From contig JAVKOQ010000085.1 in the NCBI GenBank assembly GCA_031835245.1, positions 124,001 through 188,000 on the forward strand: a stretch of 64,000 nucleotides of DNA, written 5' to 3'. Numbering within the stretch: the stretch's first letter is position 1; each line of letters opens with the position of its first letter. The position numbers and the translations under genes were made by a program. The notes beneath the pieces were generated by a model. It ran no database searches and was not told the DNA's origin. It was given only the letters and a program-made list of their open reading frames with translations. Below, piece by piece: positions 1 to 11,485 of this stretch. The DNA is from Balamuthia mandrillaris. Lineage: Eukaryota > Discosea > Longamoebia > Balamuthiidae.

Positions 1-344
1 GGAGCAGAAACAGCAGAAGAAGAAATATAGAGGGAAAGGGCCAACATTATAAAAGGAGCACAAAAAAAGAGAAAGAAAGAAAGCGTTTATCGTGTCGTCG
101 TGGACAGATTTTCTTCCTCTCTTCGTACTGCTCCTCATAGGTTGGTAAAATTTGGCTGAAATTTCCTTTTTTTGACCTGATCGTAAGAATTTCAGGAGGA
201 AATAAGTGAAACGGACAAACCAATAGGAATTAAGTCCTCGTAATTGTACGGTATATTTTCCACCAATATCGCTCTGCCACATCATCAATTCTCCGTTAAT
301 CGGCGATATATCGGAGCTACGGCCATTAAATGGAGAATTAAAAA

Positions 345-3300
345 ATGCCTCGAAAAAAAGACGCACTATCCAGCGAGCCAACAGCGCTGGAGGCGCTGAA
401 CCACATACCGCAGAGAGAGAGAGCAATGAAAGAGGCAGAAAAAGCAGCGCCGTGGGAAGCATTACCTTCGCCAACGACAGCCTCATCCACATCCACGATG
501 GACAAGTCGGTGAAAACGAAAAAGCTGTACAACAGCGGATCTTTTCCGAGTCCCGACGCGGAGACCAAAGCGGCGAAGAAGAAGGCCAAGAGAAGGACGG
601 TGCATGTCGCCACAAAGGCCAACCGATCGTCGTCCAAGAGCGTTGTCCTTCGGCCACCGCACCAGCAAACGAATGGGTAAACTCTATAGTGATAGGGATT
701 CTTTTTTCTTTCTTTCTCACATCTCTGTCTCTCTTTCACAAGGCTTGCATTGGCGGAGCAAAACGAAATCGTAGAGAAGAAGACACAGAGCAACAATAGC
801 CAGCGGCCACGACGAAGAAGAAGCCTCGAAGATATCTCCTCCCGTCGCTCGGTTGCATGGTTTGACTTCTTTCTTGTTCTTTTCCTGGTTCTTCTTCGTC
901 CTCGTCTTCGTCTTCGTCTTCTTCTATTTATGCTTCTGCTTCTGCTTCGTCTTCTTCTTCTTCTTCATTTCTCTGAACATAAAAACGAAAAAGGGGTGAC
1001 GACGGTGATAAGGAAGACGTCAGTATCGACAGCGGAATATGGAAGTCGGCAAACCAAAAGAAAAAGACTGTGAAGAAGAGGAAGAAACAGAAACGACAAA
1101 AGCAGAAAACCAAAGAAGACGAAGAAGACGTTGATGGTGATGACGAACAAGAAGACGAAGAAGACGTGGTGGATTTGGATGGACTATTGGCAGAGTTACA
1201 AACCAGCCAAGAGGCTGTTCGTTTGTTGAAGCAAAAGATCACGAAGCTCTCCTCTTCAGGCCATAGAACGCAACAACAATGTCAAGAGAAGCTGCAGCGA
1301 TTGTACTTGGAACAACAGAGACAACTGCAGATGCAAAACGGATTGTCTTCTGCCATCGTGAGCCACGAAGAGAACGAGGTGAGCGAGGAGAAAGAGAAGG
1401 AGAAAGAAAAGGTAAAGGAGGAGAAGAAAACAAAGCAGAGAAAAACACCATCGCATATCACTTCACCATCGCCTGTTCAAACGACTAGGACGACAACGAC
1501 AACGATAATGACGATGCAACAAACGGAAGAGGAGGCTATGGAAGTGGATAGTGTAGCAATGGAAGACGTGTCATATCCTTGGCAAGTGCTAAAGGGTTTT
1601 ATAGAGCAAAAGATGTGCCAAATGGAACAAGAAGGTACCTGTGGCGGTCCTCCTGATGCTGTTTGTGTCGCCGCCATTATCGATTTTCGCCGAGCAATGA
1701 CTCCCAAGTGAGTTCTCTCTTCTCTTCTCTCTCTTCTTATTTTTTGTTTCTTCTCTCTCTGATACTTACATACAATCAAAACAAAACAAACAGGTTGAAG
1801 TCACGTCAGTACCATCAAATGAAGCATCACTATACATTCACAGGAAGAGAAGCGGTCGATTTTATCGTTTCAAGAATGGGAGTCAACAGGGAAACAGCCG
1901 TCTTCATAGGCAACAAGATGATGCAAGCTCGCGTCTTTCGACACGTAACCAACAGTTATACCTTTTGCGATGAACCTGGGAAGTATTATTGCTTTGCGAA
2001 ACCTGAGAACTCTGCGTTGCATCTCCCTCAGCCGCTTTCTCCGTTCGTGGGTCATATCATCATTGAAACTCTTATGTTGGAGCCTTCTTGTCCTAAAGAT
2101 GCCCTCTTTACGGTTGTCTGCGATAATCAGGTCTTTTTCTCTTCTTGTTTCTGTTCTTTCTATGGCTCATGTGTTGTTATACGCAGAAGTTTAAAGTAAA
2201 AGCAATAGGACGACCAACCGAAGAACAACAATCACCAAAGGCTACAACCAAGAACCGAAAGAAGAAACCGGCGGTTACAAAAGAAGAAGATGACACTAGT
2301 TCTATCAAAAAACGTTCTGGTTCGCGTATCTCAGCCCAACGCAACAAGCTTGTAAATACGATAAAGCTTCGAAAGACGAGCAGAGCAAATAATAACAATC
2401 GCGCATCGACTATACAGGTTTTGGAGAAGCATCTTAATTCAGAAGAGACTATCAACAAAAATGAGAAAGCAAATAAGAGGAAAGCAGCAGCGGATGCATT
2501 GGTGCAGAGTTTTGCGCGATTGACATCGTCTCCAACGTTTCAAGACACTCTTCGATCCTATCTACTTCTTTCTTGGGGCGATACCGTCTATGGAGAGGAA
2601 GTGTTACGAGATGAAGATGACAACAAGAAAAGGACGGAAAAGAACTTCTTCTCGAAAGCAGAGGAGCAGAAGCTGGCAGAGATGGTGGCTCCCTGGCTGT
2701 TAAACAACCAACAGAACAAAACAAGCAAACGACTACGACTAAAGAAACGACAACCGTATCGAGAAAAGAAGCAGAGGAAAGAAGATGGGGACAAAGAAGA
2801 TATAATGGTTCGTTCTTACGAGGAACAGCGACCACACATCAAAGCATCTCAATCCTTGTCGCTTCCAACGTTGCCTCTTTTGAGCGCTGGAACTCGAACT
2901 CCAACAACTCCACCAAACACCAGCGATGATGACGAAGACGGCGAAGACTTTAAAGAAGATGATGATGTCGTTGTCATGAATGTTGAGTTCAATGCGCATG
3001 GCGAAAATGGAGATGACGTTGAAACGGAGAATTTTTGTAGTGTATTATCTGATAACAAACTTGAGGAAACAGGAGAAGCGGGAGGAGAACAGGAAGAAGC
3101 AGAGGAAAACCGCACAAGTACAGAAGAGGATCTAAGTTCAAGCAGTGCCAGCAGCACTCAAACTTCACAAGAAAACGTGGAAGACATCCTCTCTTCTCCA
3201 ACCCCACACGAGAGAAATGCCGATGACTCCAACGGGAAGATAAGAAAAGGACAAAAGACCTCCAGTTCTTCTTCTCCTCCTGCAAGCCCGTCCTCAGACT

Positions 3301-4688
3301 CTATTACTGACCTTCACATGATAGTATTTTGGCCCAACTCGGAACTCACAGTGAGCTTCCAATGCAGCTCTCATGCAAGCGGCAAAGTGCACATCCCCCT
3401 CAGCGATCTCAAAAACAACGGGGAACTTCAGGAGCTTCGCTTGCCCATTACCACAACCAGAAGAAAGTCGGTTGATGTGGGCACTTCTTCTGCTTCTTCT
3501 TTCTCCTCTTCTTCTGGCTCCCTCTCCCCTACCACAACTTTCTCCAATTCGACCGACTCCACAGAGAACCAACCCACTCTTCTTATTCGTTTGCGGTATA
3601 CTCACAACGCTACGGATGATGGCTTTGCTCTTCCGCCATTGCCGTTCGACAACTACTCAGTCCAGCTACGTACTGAAAGTAGGTTGACCCGCTATAACGT
3701 CTTCAAGACGGCTGGCCATCGGCCCAACCATCGATGCTGTGACCGTAACAACGTCTTTCCTGTATTGGATGAACTGGAAGAGGTGCACCCATCTCTCTGT
3801 TTTATTCAGTTTGTTCGTGTCTCTTACTCGTTTTGTTACTTTTCTCAGCCATACCCAGCAGACAAGTTAGCATCGGCTAATGGAGTGTTCTGGTACGGTA
3901 TCGGCAGCCTGACCAACGCCAATGTGGAGCTCTTCGTGCAGGAAGACTTCCGCAAGGAGGACTGGACCTGGATTGGCAGTGGCCAAACTGACAAACGCGG
4001 CAAGGTCGTCATTCCCATTCCTCCCGATGCGTCGTCCATCCAACGCAAACCCGGTCACTATCCAGTGCGCATGGTCGTACCTAAGGACCGTTCTGTGGCG
4101 GCTGGCTCCTTGTGGATCCTTCGCAAAGGCACTGGTGCTGTGGTATTTGACATTGACGGCACTCTCACCACAGGAGACATTCAAGTGGTTACTCAAACGG
4201 GACTAAACCTCATCAGCGTCAACTTTGACCCAACGCCTCAATCGGGAGCGGTGGCTCTGGTAAGAGCGTGGGCGGCCAAAGGATACCTCCCCATCTACTT
4301 GAGTGGCCGAGCGGGCGCCTTTTACAAGCTCACTCGCAACTGGTTGATAGAGCACGGGCTTCCTCCGGGCCTTATCGGCCACACCGAAACCCACAAGCCT
4401 ACCGTGCCGCTATGGGCCTCGGTAGGACGATTCAAGCGGGACTACATACGCGACCTGATAGACAAGTACGGTCTGCAGATCGGCGGAGTGTACGGCAATA
4501 CCAAGACGGACATAAAGGCGTATGAGCAGATGGGAATGGCAAAGGACAAGACCTTCATCTGTGGAAAGTTCGGAGGGAGAAAAGGCACCGTGGACGTTGG
4601 CAATGACTTTAACGCGCACATCAAGTATGTGATGGAGAACATCCCGCCTGCGACGATACCGGCACCTCTTTCTTGGACGTCTTATTAG
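345..4688 (+). CDS. DEP and LNS2 (lipin-like) domain protein
   Basis: Multi-exon gene. Exon 1 is about 345-676 and joins in phase to an exon at 743. Further coding runs to about 1711, then 1794-2130 and about 2188-4688. The N-terminus is highly basic and Lys/Glu-rich. The exon at 1794-2130 encodes a DEP domain (FTGREAVDFI then RVFRHV and YCF), a module that usually targets membranes or GPCR/G-protein complexes. After a long Ser/Glu-rich low-complexity middle comes a C-terminal LNS2 domain (from about 4130) with the HAD-type catalytic motif FDIDGTLT. The surrounding pattern (GAVALVRAWAAKGYLPIYLSGR, see parts) resembles the LNS2 of PITPNM/Nir proteins more than classical lipins, and I see no N-LIP domain. 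The DxDGT acidic residues are kept, so phosphatidate phosphatase activity is possible but not shown. An in-frame 66-nt intron (3783-3848) is likely, since removing it restores a smooth domain. Stop TAG at 4686-4688. Confidence 0.8.
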
Positions 4689-4702
4689 AAAGAAACAATA
4701 TG

Positions 4703-4703
<1 letters not shown>

Positions 4704-4740
<37 letters not shown>
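4704..4740. repeat. (GA)n microsatellite, 3' UTR
   Basis: About 37 nt of alternating GA directly after the DEP-LNS2 stop codon. It is purine-rich on the gene's sense strand, unlike the pyrimidine-rich tracts found inside introns. Confidence 0.9.
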
Positions 4741-4743
<3 letters not shown>

Positions 4744-4894
4744 AAAGAGACACGTTCTTTGGGGCTTCGATTTTTTCTTTCTTTGTTAAATAAATAGTGA
4801 TTTTTTAAAAAAAAAGGTCGATGGTTCAGAATATAGAGAATAAGAAAGCGGCTAAGTGGCAGGGATGAGGGGAGGCGAATAGTGTTTGGGATGG

Positions 4895-6877
4895 TTAGGA
4901 ATCATGGACCAGATGGGTAATGCTAAGAGGATTGCCTGACGGCCACCGATGGTTCTGTTCTGCTGCTATTTCTTTTTCTCGCTTGGGTTTGCGTTCTTCA
5001 TGCGATGATAACGAGGATGTTGCTCCTGAAGATGGCGATGCTTGTGACGATGATGACACGGATGATGGACGATCGAGATGATGACGCTCTCCTTGCTCCA
5101 GTTCGTTCTTGGTTGCTTTGCTGGCTCGAAGAGAAGGCGGCGTGAGGTAGGGAGGAGGATCCCAAACAAAGCCTAAAGCCTCCAGGCGGGCTGCACGGTC
5201 CTCTCGATAGCCTCCTGCCCTTTTCATTCTTCTTTGTGTGTGGCACCAGTTGCAGAGCTTGCCATCCATGTACTTCTTGGGGACGGTGCAGTGGCCGAAC
5301 TTGGCTTGGAAGGCCTGCAGCTCCTCGAACCGCCGTTCCCAGGTTTGGTTGAGCTCTTCCGCTCTTTTCTCCCTGTTGGAGCTAGCCCTTCGGCGTTTTC
5401 TGCCTCTGTTGGCTCCTCCTGCTCCAGCCTCTCCAGACGATGACAATGAGGATGATGTTGGATGAGAGTGGATTGCACCACTGGAAGAAGACCTCTTGTT
5501 GCTACGTTCGTGCTTCATGGGGTAATCTCTACTGCTGCTTCCACTGCCACTGCTCCAAAAACCTCTTTCTGTTGCTGCCTGTCCGCCATCCTGATGCATC
5601 ATCTTGCCCCTTACTTCACTCGCGCCTTTGCCTTGTTGCACAAAGAGCATGGACTCAACGGCCAAGGCATCTGCGCTCATAAACCTTCCTCGCTGTGATG
5701 GAGATTGGTGCTCATCATCCTCCTCGACGTAGTCTTCCTCATCATCGTCCTCATCGCTTGGCGCAGAGGATGAATCTGAAGAATAGCCTGTGGAAGAAGA
5801 CGATGAGGCAGCAGAGGACGAAGCAGAAGAAGAAAAATGTGAAGGTGAAGAAGCGAGTTTGAAGGATGGCGAGGAGAATGCTTGCTCATCCGCAGGAGAG
5901 CCATTCGTTCGAACTTTGATAATGGGGTTAGGAGAGCGTTTGTCTTTAAGTCGCTTTTTCGTTCGTTTTCTGGCTGGTCTTGTCTTTTGGCCACGTTGCG
6001 TCAAGCTGCTCTGCTTCTTCTGCTTTGCTAGATTGCTGTTGCTACCGCCACCTAAAAACTCCGCTCTTAGCTCTGCGAACCTCTTCTCGATGACCACGTG
6101 CAGCGTGTCGATGCGTGAGTGAAGCATCTCTATCTTTCCCAACAGTGCCTGCTGCATCTGCATCGGTTCAAACTCACCAACCATGTGGCTGCCTGAACCT
6201 GAAGACGGAGAAAATGAGGGGTGTTGTTGGGAACGAAGAGGCTGTTGTTGGTGTTGTTGGCGTAATGGCGAGCCTATCGTTGGGAGTTGGGGAGGATTCT
6301 GGAGAAATGCAGAGCCCTGGACGGAGGCTGCTTCCTCGGCCTGGCTGGCCAAGCGAAGCAACGAGGAAGGTGCCGGAAGTGCCGTGCTGTTGGGGGAGTT
6401 ACGGGAGGAGAGCTGCTGGCCACCGGCGGATGGGTTGGATCCGCCATCTTTGCCCCCGCTTCCAGGCCCCGCTCCGCCTCCGCTTCCCCCGCTGCCTCCT
6501 CTTTCAACATCTCCGCGAGGAAAGAAAGGAAAAGCAGGCATGGAGTGATGTCCGTCGCCCATCGCTTTGGGCCAGCCCGCAAACGATGATCCACTCCCGC
6601 TCCCGCTCCCGCTCCCGCTCCCACTCCCGCTCCCGCTTCGGCTGCCGGCTCCACTTCCCCCACCGCCGCCAGTTGATGAGTGATGGGAGGGTTGGTGTGG
6701 CTGAGGAGCGGGCAACGTCGGCGATGGCGAGGCCGAAGTCGCTCCGACCATCAGATGCACGGGATATCCCTGTGGAAACATCGCGACGGAGGGGTCCCTC
6801 GGTTGCTGCGGCAACAGAAATGGAGGTAACTGCATCATCCAAGTCTCCCGGCCATCCATGGGTTCATCCAAGGACAA
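4895..6877 (-). CDS. Helicase-associated (HA) domain nuclear protein
   Basis: Single uninterrupted frame of 660 codons, convergent with the DEP-LNS2 gene. The N-terminal two thirds is low complexity: a Ser-Gly dipeptide repeat (about 6590-6650), Gln/His-rich stretches, basic nuclear-localisation-like clusters (KKRLKDKR) and a Ser/Asp/Glu-rich block. Near the C-terminus is one helicase-associated domain (PF03457 type): WERRFEELQAFQAKFGHCTV, then LCNWCHTQRRMKR and RAARLEALGFVWDP. This trihelical, probably DNA-binding domain usually occurs in tandem or beside helicases. Here a single copy stands alone in a disordered protein, which suggests a chromatin or transcription role (inference). The start is the first ATG in frame; the absence of introns is unusual next to its neighbours. 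Confidence 0.75.
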   Translation of the reverse strand: MSLDEPMDGRETWMMQLPPFLLPQQPRDPSVAMFPQGYPVHLMVGATSASPSPTLPAPQPHQPSHHSSTGGGGGSGAGSRSGSGSGSGSGSGSGSGSSFAGWPKAMGDGHHSMPAFPFFPRGDVERGGSGGSGGGAGPGSGGKDGGSNPSAGGQQLSSRNSPNSTALPAPSSLLRLASQAEEAASVQGSAFLQNPPQLPTIGSPLRQQHQQQPLRSQQHPSFSPSSGSGSHMVGEFEPMQMQQALLGKIEMLHSRIDTLHVVIEKRFAELRAEFLGGGSNSNLAKQKKQSSLTQRGQKTRPARKRTKKRLKDKRSPNPIIKVRTNGSPADEQAFSSPSFKLASSPSHFSSSASSSAASSSSSTGYSSDSSSAPSDEDDDEEDYVEEDDEHQSPSQRGRFMSADALAVESMLFVQQGKGASEVRGKMMHQDGGQAATERGFWSSGSGSSSRDYPMKHERSNKRSSSSGAIHSHPTSSSLSSSGEAGAGGANRGRKRRRASSNREKRAEELNQTWERRFEELQAFQAKFGHCTVPKKYMDGKLCNWCHTQRRMKRAGGYREDRAARLEALGFVWDPPPYLTPPSLRASKATKNELEQGERHHLDRPSSVSSSSQASPSSGATSSLSSHEERKPKREKEIAAEQNHRWPSGNPLSITHLVHDS

Positions 6878-9101
6878 AACAAGAAATAAAATAGATATCG
6901 CCTCTTTGTGCTCTCGTTTTTTTCTTGGGTTTGAGGATGTGAGATGTGGTGATGGTGGTCGGTGGTTGAAGATTAGAGAGGGATGGTAGGGATGATGATG
7001 GGTGTGGATGATGACAAGGCCTGATCCAAGATGCTTTTTTTTTGCCTCTTCTGGATGAGTTTCGGGGTTTTTTTCGTTTTCTTCACGTAAGCGAAGAAGG
7101 ATGGGTCGTTCTTGCTTGCTTTCTTTCTTTGAGGGGGAGAGGGAGGATGGAAAGGTATCCCTTTGCCTGACTATCTATCTATCTATCTATCTATCTATCT
7201 CTGCCACCCAAACCAGCTGTTTCGTGAAATAAGAGAAACGAGAGAAGAAAAGAAAAGAAAAAGAAAACAGAGAGCAGCACAAAAAGAAAAAAAAACGGTC
7301 AGTATACTTTGTACAACCAGCAACCACCCACCCACTACAAAGTGACGTGACCCGATTATAAAATAAAAAAGAAATAGGACAAAAAGCACAACTCCACTGA
7401 CCTTTTTTTTTCCTTCCTTTTTCGCTTTGCTATGAGCCGGTTGAAGTCCGCTTCCGAACAATGTAAAAAAAAAAAACCGCACCTTTGCAAACCCAACTAC
7501 ACCACGACCGCTTCCCCCCTTCCCCCTTACTCCACACATGCACACGCAACCGATCTCTCTCTCTCTCTCTCTTTTGTTTTTATAACCACCAGACAAGTTA
7601 GTCAGTTTGCTGCCAAGGCCATTCCAAACAACAACAACAACAACACAATTACAAAAAAAAAAAAAACAAAAGATGTGTTGGTGAGAGCGTTGGGTTGTTC
7701 GCTTTGGGACGGTTTTTTAAAAACGACTTACTTTTTCACAAAACTTTTGGGACCACCGGAGGTGGTGGGTCTCTTTCTTTGTGTGCCGTTTTCCTTCTCT
7801 TTTTGATTTTGTTTTTGTTTTTGTTTTTGTTTCTGAATGTTTTTCTTTGGGGGTTTTCGGGTTTTGCAAAAACCATCCAGGCAGGTTTGCATCGGTAGAT
7901 TGGAGACGACGAGAACGACCCAGCGGTGCAGATGGTAATTACCGTTTCTCTTTGTTTGGAACCGGCAGCCCCGAAGCGACAAAATAAAAAAACAAACACA
8001 ACACGAGCCGCCGGCAGAGCCGGTCCTTCCATGGTGGTTTCCATGTTTTCCCGTGGCGGTCTCTTTTTTTAATTTTTGTTTGGGTGATGAGATAACAGAC
8101 AGCCGGTCAGACAGGACATCCCATGAAGGAGCGATTTGACAAGGCCCGCCGCCGGCAAGCACTACAAAAAAAGCGAGTAGTCCCTCCCTCTCCCTTGGGT
8201 TGTCGGTTTCCTTTCACCTCCTCCTTTCCGCCGGAACACAAGCCCGACCGCCAACCATTCATCCGTGTGCTGTCAGAGCACATTGGATGGAAGCGCTGTC
8301 TGCGTTTGACCCGTTGTATCACTGCTCTTCATTTTAAAAAGTATAAATGTCAATGGAAAGCAACAGCATTTCTCAGCTTTTTTTTTTCCTGCCTTCCGCC
8401 TCCTTCTGGTTTTGGGTATGGGCTGACCATGTTTAGCAAACCCAAAACAAGACAAAACCGTAAAGTTGTTGGCTGTGATTGGGTCATCGCATTTAATATT
8501 GGCGGAAATCGTCCGAAAATCCTTATTTGGAGAAACTGAAGATCGCGAGGCTTCGGTCTGCCTGACTACGCACCCGCCTTGAGGGTTTGGCTTTGACCCC
8601 AAAATAAAACCCCCAAGTTAACCTGAGGCAGGAGGATGAGAAGAGTATATTTCGCTGTCACCGCTACCAAAGGGGATCCCTTTTGTTTCCTCAACAAAAT
8701 CGTCTATTTCCCATACTACACGTTTTCAAACGAAGAGAGAGCTCCACACACAAGAGTGTAAGCCAGGTGCTCTCTGCTCCACCCTTTTTCTCAGCGCCCG
8801 ACACTACTGCCGCCTTAAAATTTTAGGAAGTTGCTGAGGAGTCATATCTGACACGTACAAATTCGGTGGAAAATCGGAAGAATTTATGCCGGGAAAATAG
8901 GTGGAAGTTGTCGACAAATGGGAACTGCGAAGAATGTTGGTTTGAAATTGGCCGAAGGTGCAAAAAAAAGTTTTCCCCGCACACATTTTTTTTTTGACAC
9001 AGCAACCTTTTCTTTTTCTTTTCGGTGCAGCGAGGGAGAGAGAAAAAACAAACCCAAACGCACGAATTAACAGAAAAAAGAGAAAAAGACAAAGACAAAT
9101 T
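6878..9101. other. Long intergenic/promoter region between divergent genes
   Basis: About 2.2 kb between the divergent HA-domain gene (-) and bZIP gene (+). It holds a (CTAT)n microsatellite, several homopolymer and CT runs, and short open frames without recognisable protein signatures (for example 8123-8539). A TGTCGACA palindrome lies at 8909-8916. I see no gene I can defend; it probably holds both promoters and 5' UTRs. Confidence 0.5.
7171..7202. repeat. (CTAT)n microsatellite
   Basis: About eight tandem CTAT units in the intergenic region upstream of both flanking genes. Confidence 0.95.
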
Positions 9102-10815
9102 ATGCACGGAGCGAGCGCACTACGCAGAAACAAGCATAACTCATCATCACCATCTCCTGGCAATGAGAGCCCGCAGGCAAGTAGTAGTGGAGGTGGCGGG
9201 GAGGAAGCGAGCGAGCTGAACTGGTCGGTGGACTCCTTCTTCAGCGAAGACGGCAATCCCAGCAAAGATCACGCCCTTTCCCCTGACAGCCACAATTCTT
9301 CCCGGAAAACCAGGGAAGAGACCCTCACCGCTGGAAATAGTGAGGGTCTTTGGGGCAAAAACAGTAGTGATGGAGTGACTACTGCGGAACAAGGAGAGGA
9401 AGAGGCCATGTTTTTGGCAGGACACAGCATGGATGAAGAAGACCTCTTCTCCATGTTCTTTAACCAGGAGGGGGGCAGCAGCTCCACCGCACTGGATTTG
9501 GAGGACATCCCACAACAAACTACCAGCGGTACCGCCTCCCCGGTGTCGCTTCCCCTTCTGTCATCCTCCGACTTTGCGGAGCTCTCTAACGCCTTGAGCG
9601 CAGAGGAGCTCGAGGGAGAGGGCTTCATGACCCTCTTTCCTTCCCTAAGCTTGTCATCATCGAGTGATGGAACGGAAAAGCCCCTCACTGATCTCTACCT
9701 TTCTGCCATGGATGTCCCGACAACCCCCTCTGCCCAACTGGAACAACAACAAGAATCTTCACAACTTGCACCCACTATCGATCCGGCAGAGGCCACCGCG
9801 AGCAACACCGCAGCGTTCCACGTCGACCTAACCAAGATCAAGGTGGAGCCCATCGAAGGGGAGGAACGCAACGCGCCAGTTTCCACAACTTCATCTCCTT
9901 CTGCAACTCACGCGTTATCATCCAACCCCCTACCTTTACCTCTCACAACCAAAGCAAAAACTGAGCAAACTTCCTCCTTTACTGCCCAACAAAACTCCAA
10001 AGCCAAGACGATTCCCACTCAACCTGCCAAACGAACCACCGCCGCCTCCACACGTAAGCCCAGCACTCGCCCAACTAAGAAACCCAAAGTGGAGCCCTCG
10101 GGAGCTGCTGATCCTTCCTCGCCTTTCTTGCAATCCCTGGTCGGCCTTTCCAGCACCGAACTGATGGAATATGCAAAGAACAACCCTCTGACTCCACAGC
10201 AGAAGTTGGAAATGAAGAAACAGATCCGAATGATGAAGAACAGAGAATCGGCCCAACTTTCGCGCGAACGACGCAAGGAGCATCAAAAGGAATTGGAAGA
10301 CATCATCGACAGAGAAACCCAACGCCATGCTGTTCTTTCAGAACAGCTCATCGAACTTCAAGCAGAAAATAGGGTATGCAGTAATCTTTTATCTTATTTT
10401 CTGCTCTTTTCTCTCCCCCTCTCATTTGTTTCTTTCTTATTTACTTTCCCCCTTTCTTACTTTTCGTGTCCAAACCAACATAAAGGTCTTGCAAAGAGAG
10501 TTAGAAGAGTTCAAGCAAATTCTTGAGAATAGTTATTTGGCTGAAGCCTACGCTAGATACAAGGCTGGTCTTCCTTTCACCAAAGAAGAACCTCACGCCA
10601 CAACAGCCTCTTCCTCTTCCATTGCTACCACCCCCCTTCCTGCTGAACTCGCAGTTGTGCCCAGCAGCAAAGCGAAGCGCCCGAGCCCCAAGGCAGAGAC
10701 CGCTTTTGCTGTGTACATGATGATCCTTCTCCACCACTTTGGCAAGCTGGCCGGCGAGGCTGCCGTCAACGCCTCCGCCAACGCTCTAGCCATGCTCCCC
10801 TCGACCAAAGCCTAA
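9102..10815 (+). CDS. bZIP transcription factor
   Basis: Two exons, 9102-10373 and 10486-10815, splice in frame to 533 aa. A long acidic Ser/Pro-rich N-terminus (probable activation region) precedes a basic region, IRMMKNRESAQLSRERRKEH, with the diagnostic N-x(2)-AQ-x(2)-SR arrangement. A leucine zipper continues across the intron into exon 2. The intron lies inside the zipper and has a GTATGC donor. After the zipper there is a Thr/Ser-rich linker and a moderately hydrophobic C-terminal stretch (AVYMMILLHHFG), too polar for me to call a membrane anchor. The family binds ACGT-core sites such as CRE; a perfect TGACGTCA lies about 330 bp downstream of the stop. The start is the first ATG after upstream stops. 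Confidence 0.88.
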
Positions 10816-11144
10816 AAATCCCAGCAAAAGCAAGAAAGAAAGAGAGAGATACTCTATTCTTTGGCCCAAACCTCTTCAAGGAGATCGCGGGCTAGCTCGA
10901 GAGAGGAGAATCGTGGAACCTTCCTTATTATTGTTGTTGTTGTTGTACAGTGAGCCGCACATCCTTGTGCTTGTACAGAGAGCGAGAAAAATGGGAGGCT
11001 TTGGATAGTATCCCCCGCCTTCTCAACAAAAAAAAAATGCTCGAAGGAATGAAAAGAGAAATTTGTGTTTATTATTTTTCTTTTGGTTTTCTGTTGTCGA
11101 ATGAAAAATCAAAGAAATGATCAAAATGTCATCTATAACACGGC

Positions 11145-11152
11145 TGACGTCA
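11145..11152. promoter_or_regulatory. CRE-type palindrome TGACGTCA
   Basis: Perfect 8-bp CREB/ATF consensus, 334 bp upstream of the SGF11-like start codon and just downstream of the bZIP gene. It is assigned by sequence match only. Confidence 0.4.
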
Positions 11153-11356
11153 TTATGTAGATCAAGTTTTACCAGGAATACAATTTTTCAAATTGAACAA
11201 AAAAAAAAAGAGCAAAGCCACCAACCAACCACAGAAAAGAAAAAGGTTTTTTTTTACTTTAACAGCCAACAACCATTTGTTAGTTGGGGGTCCTCCAGCT
11301 GCCCCTCCATCGCGTTCCTGTTGGTTTCGTTTTGGCTTGGTACAAGTAGGGTCACT

Positions 11357-11359
<3 letters not shown>

Positions 11360-11387
<28 letters not shown>
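11360..11387. repeat. Poly-T tract (28 nt)
   Basis: Homopolymer of about 28 T, about 100 bp upstream of the SGF11-like start codon; a likely place for length errors in assembly. Confidence 0.95.
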
Positions 11388-11485
11388 CGCCATCGTTTGT
11401 TTTTTAAAAAAATAATAAAAAACAAGAACAGGCTAGACGCTGCCGCTACTGCACACTTCTTCTTCTTCTTCATTCGTTCAAAAAA

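Larger units (their letters stand above)
10816..11485. other. Intergenic: bZIP 3' UTR and SGF11 promoter
   Basis: About 670 bp without a supported gene. It contains a TTG-repeat run near 10930, a CRE palindrome and a 28-nt poly-T tract. Confidence 0.5.

Noticed and set aside
8123-8539. 138-codon open frame in the HA/bZIP intergenic region
   Set aside because: No domain, unusual composition, no splice partners; it looks like chance in a long intergenic stretch.
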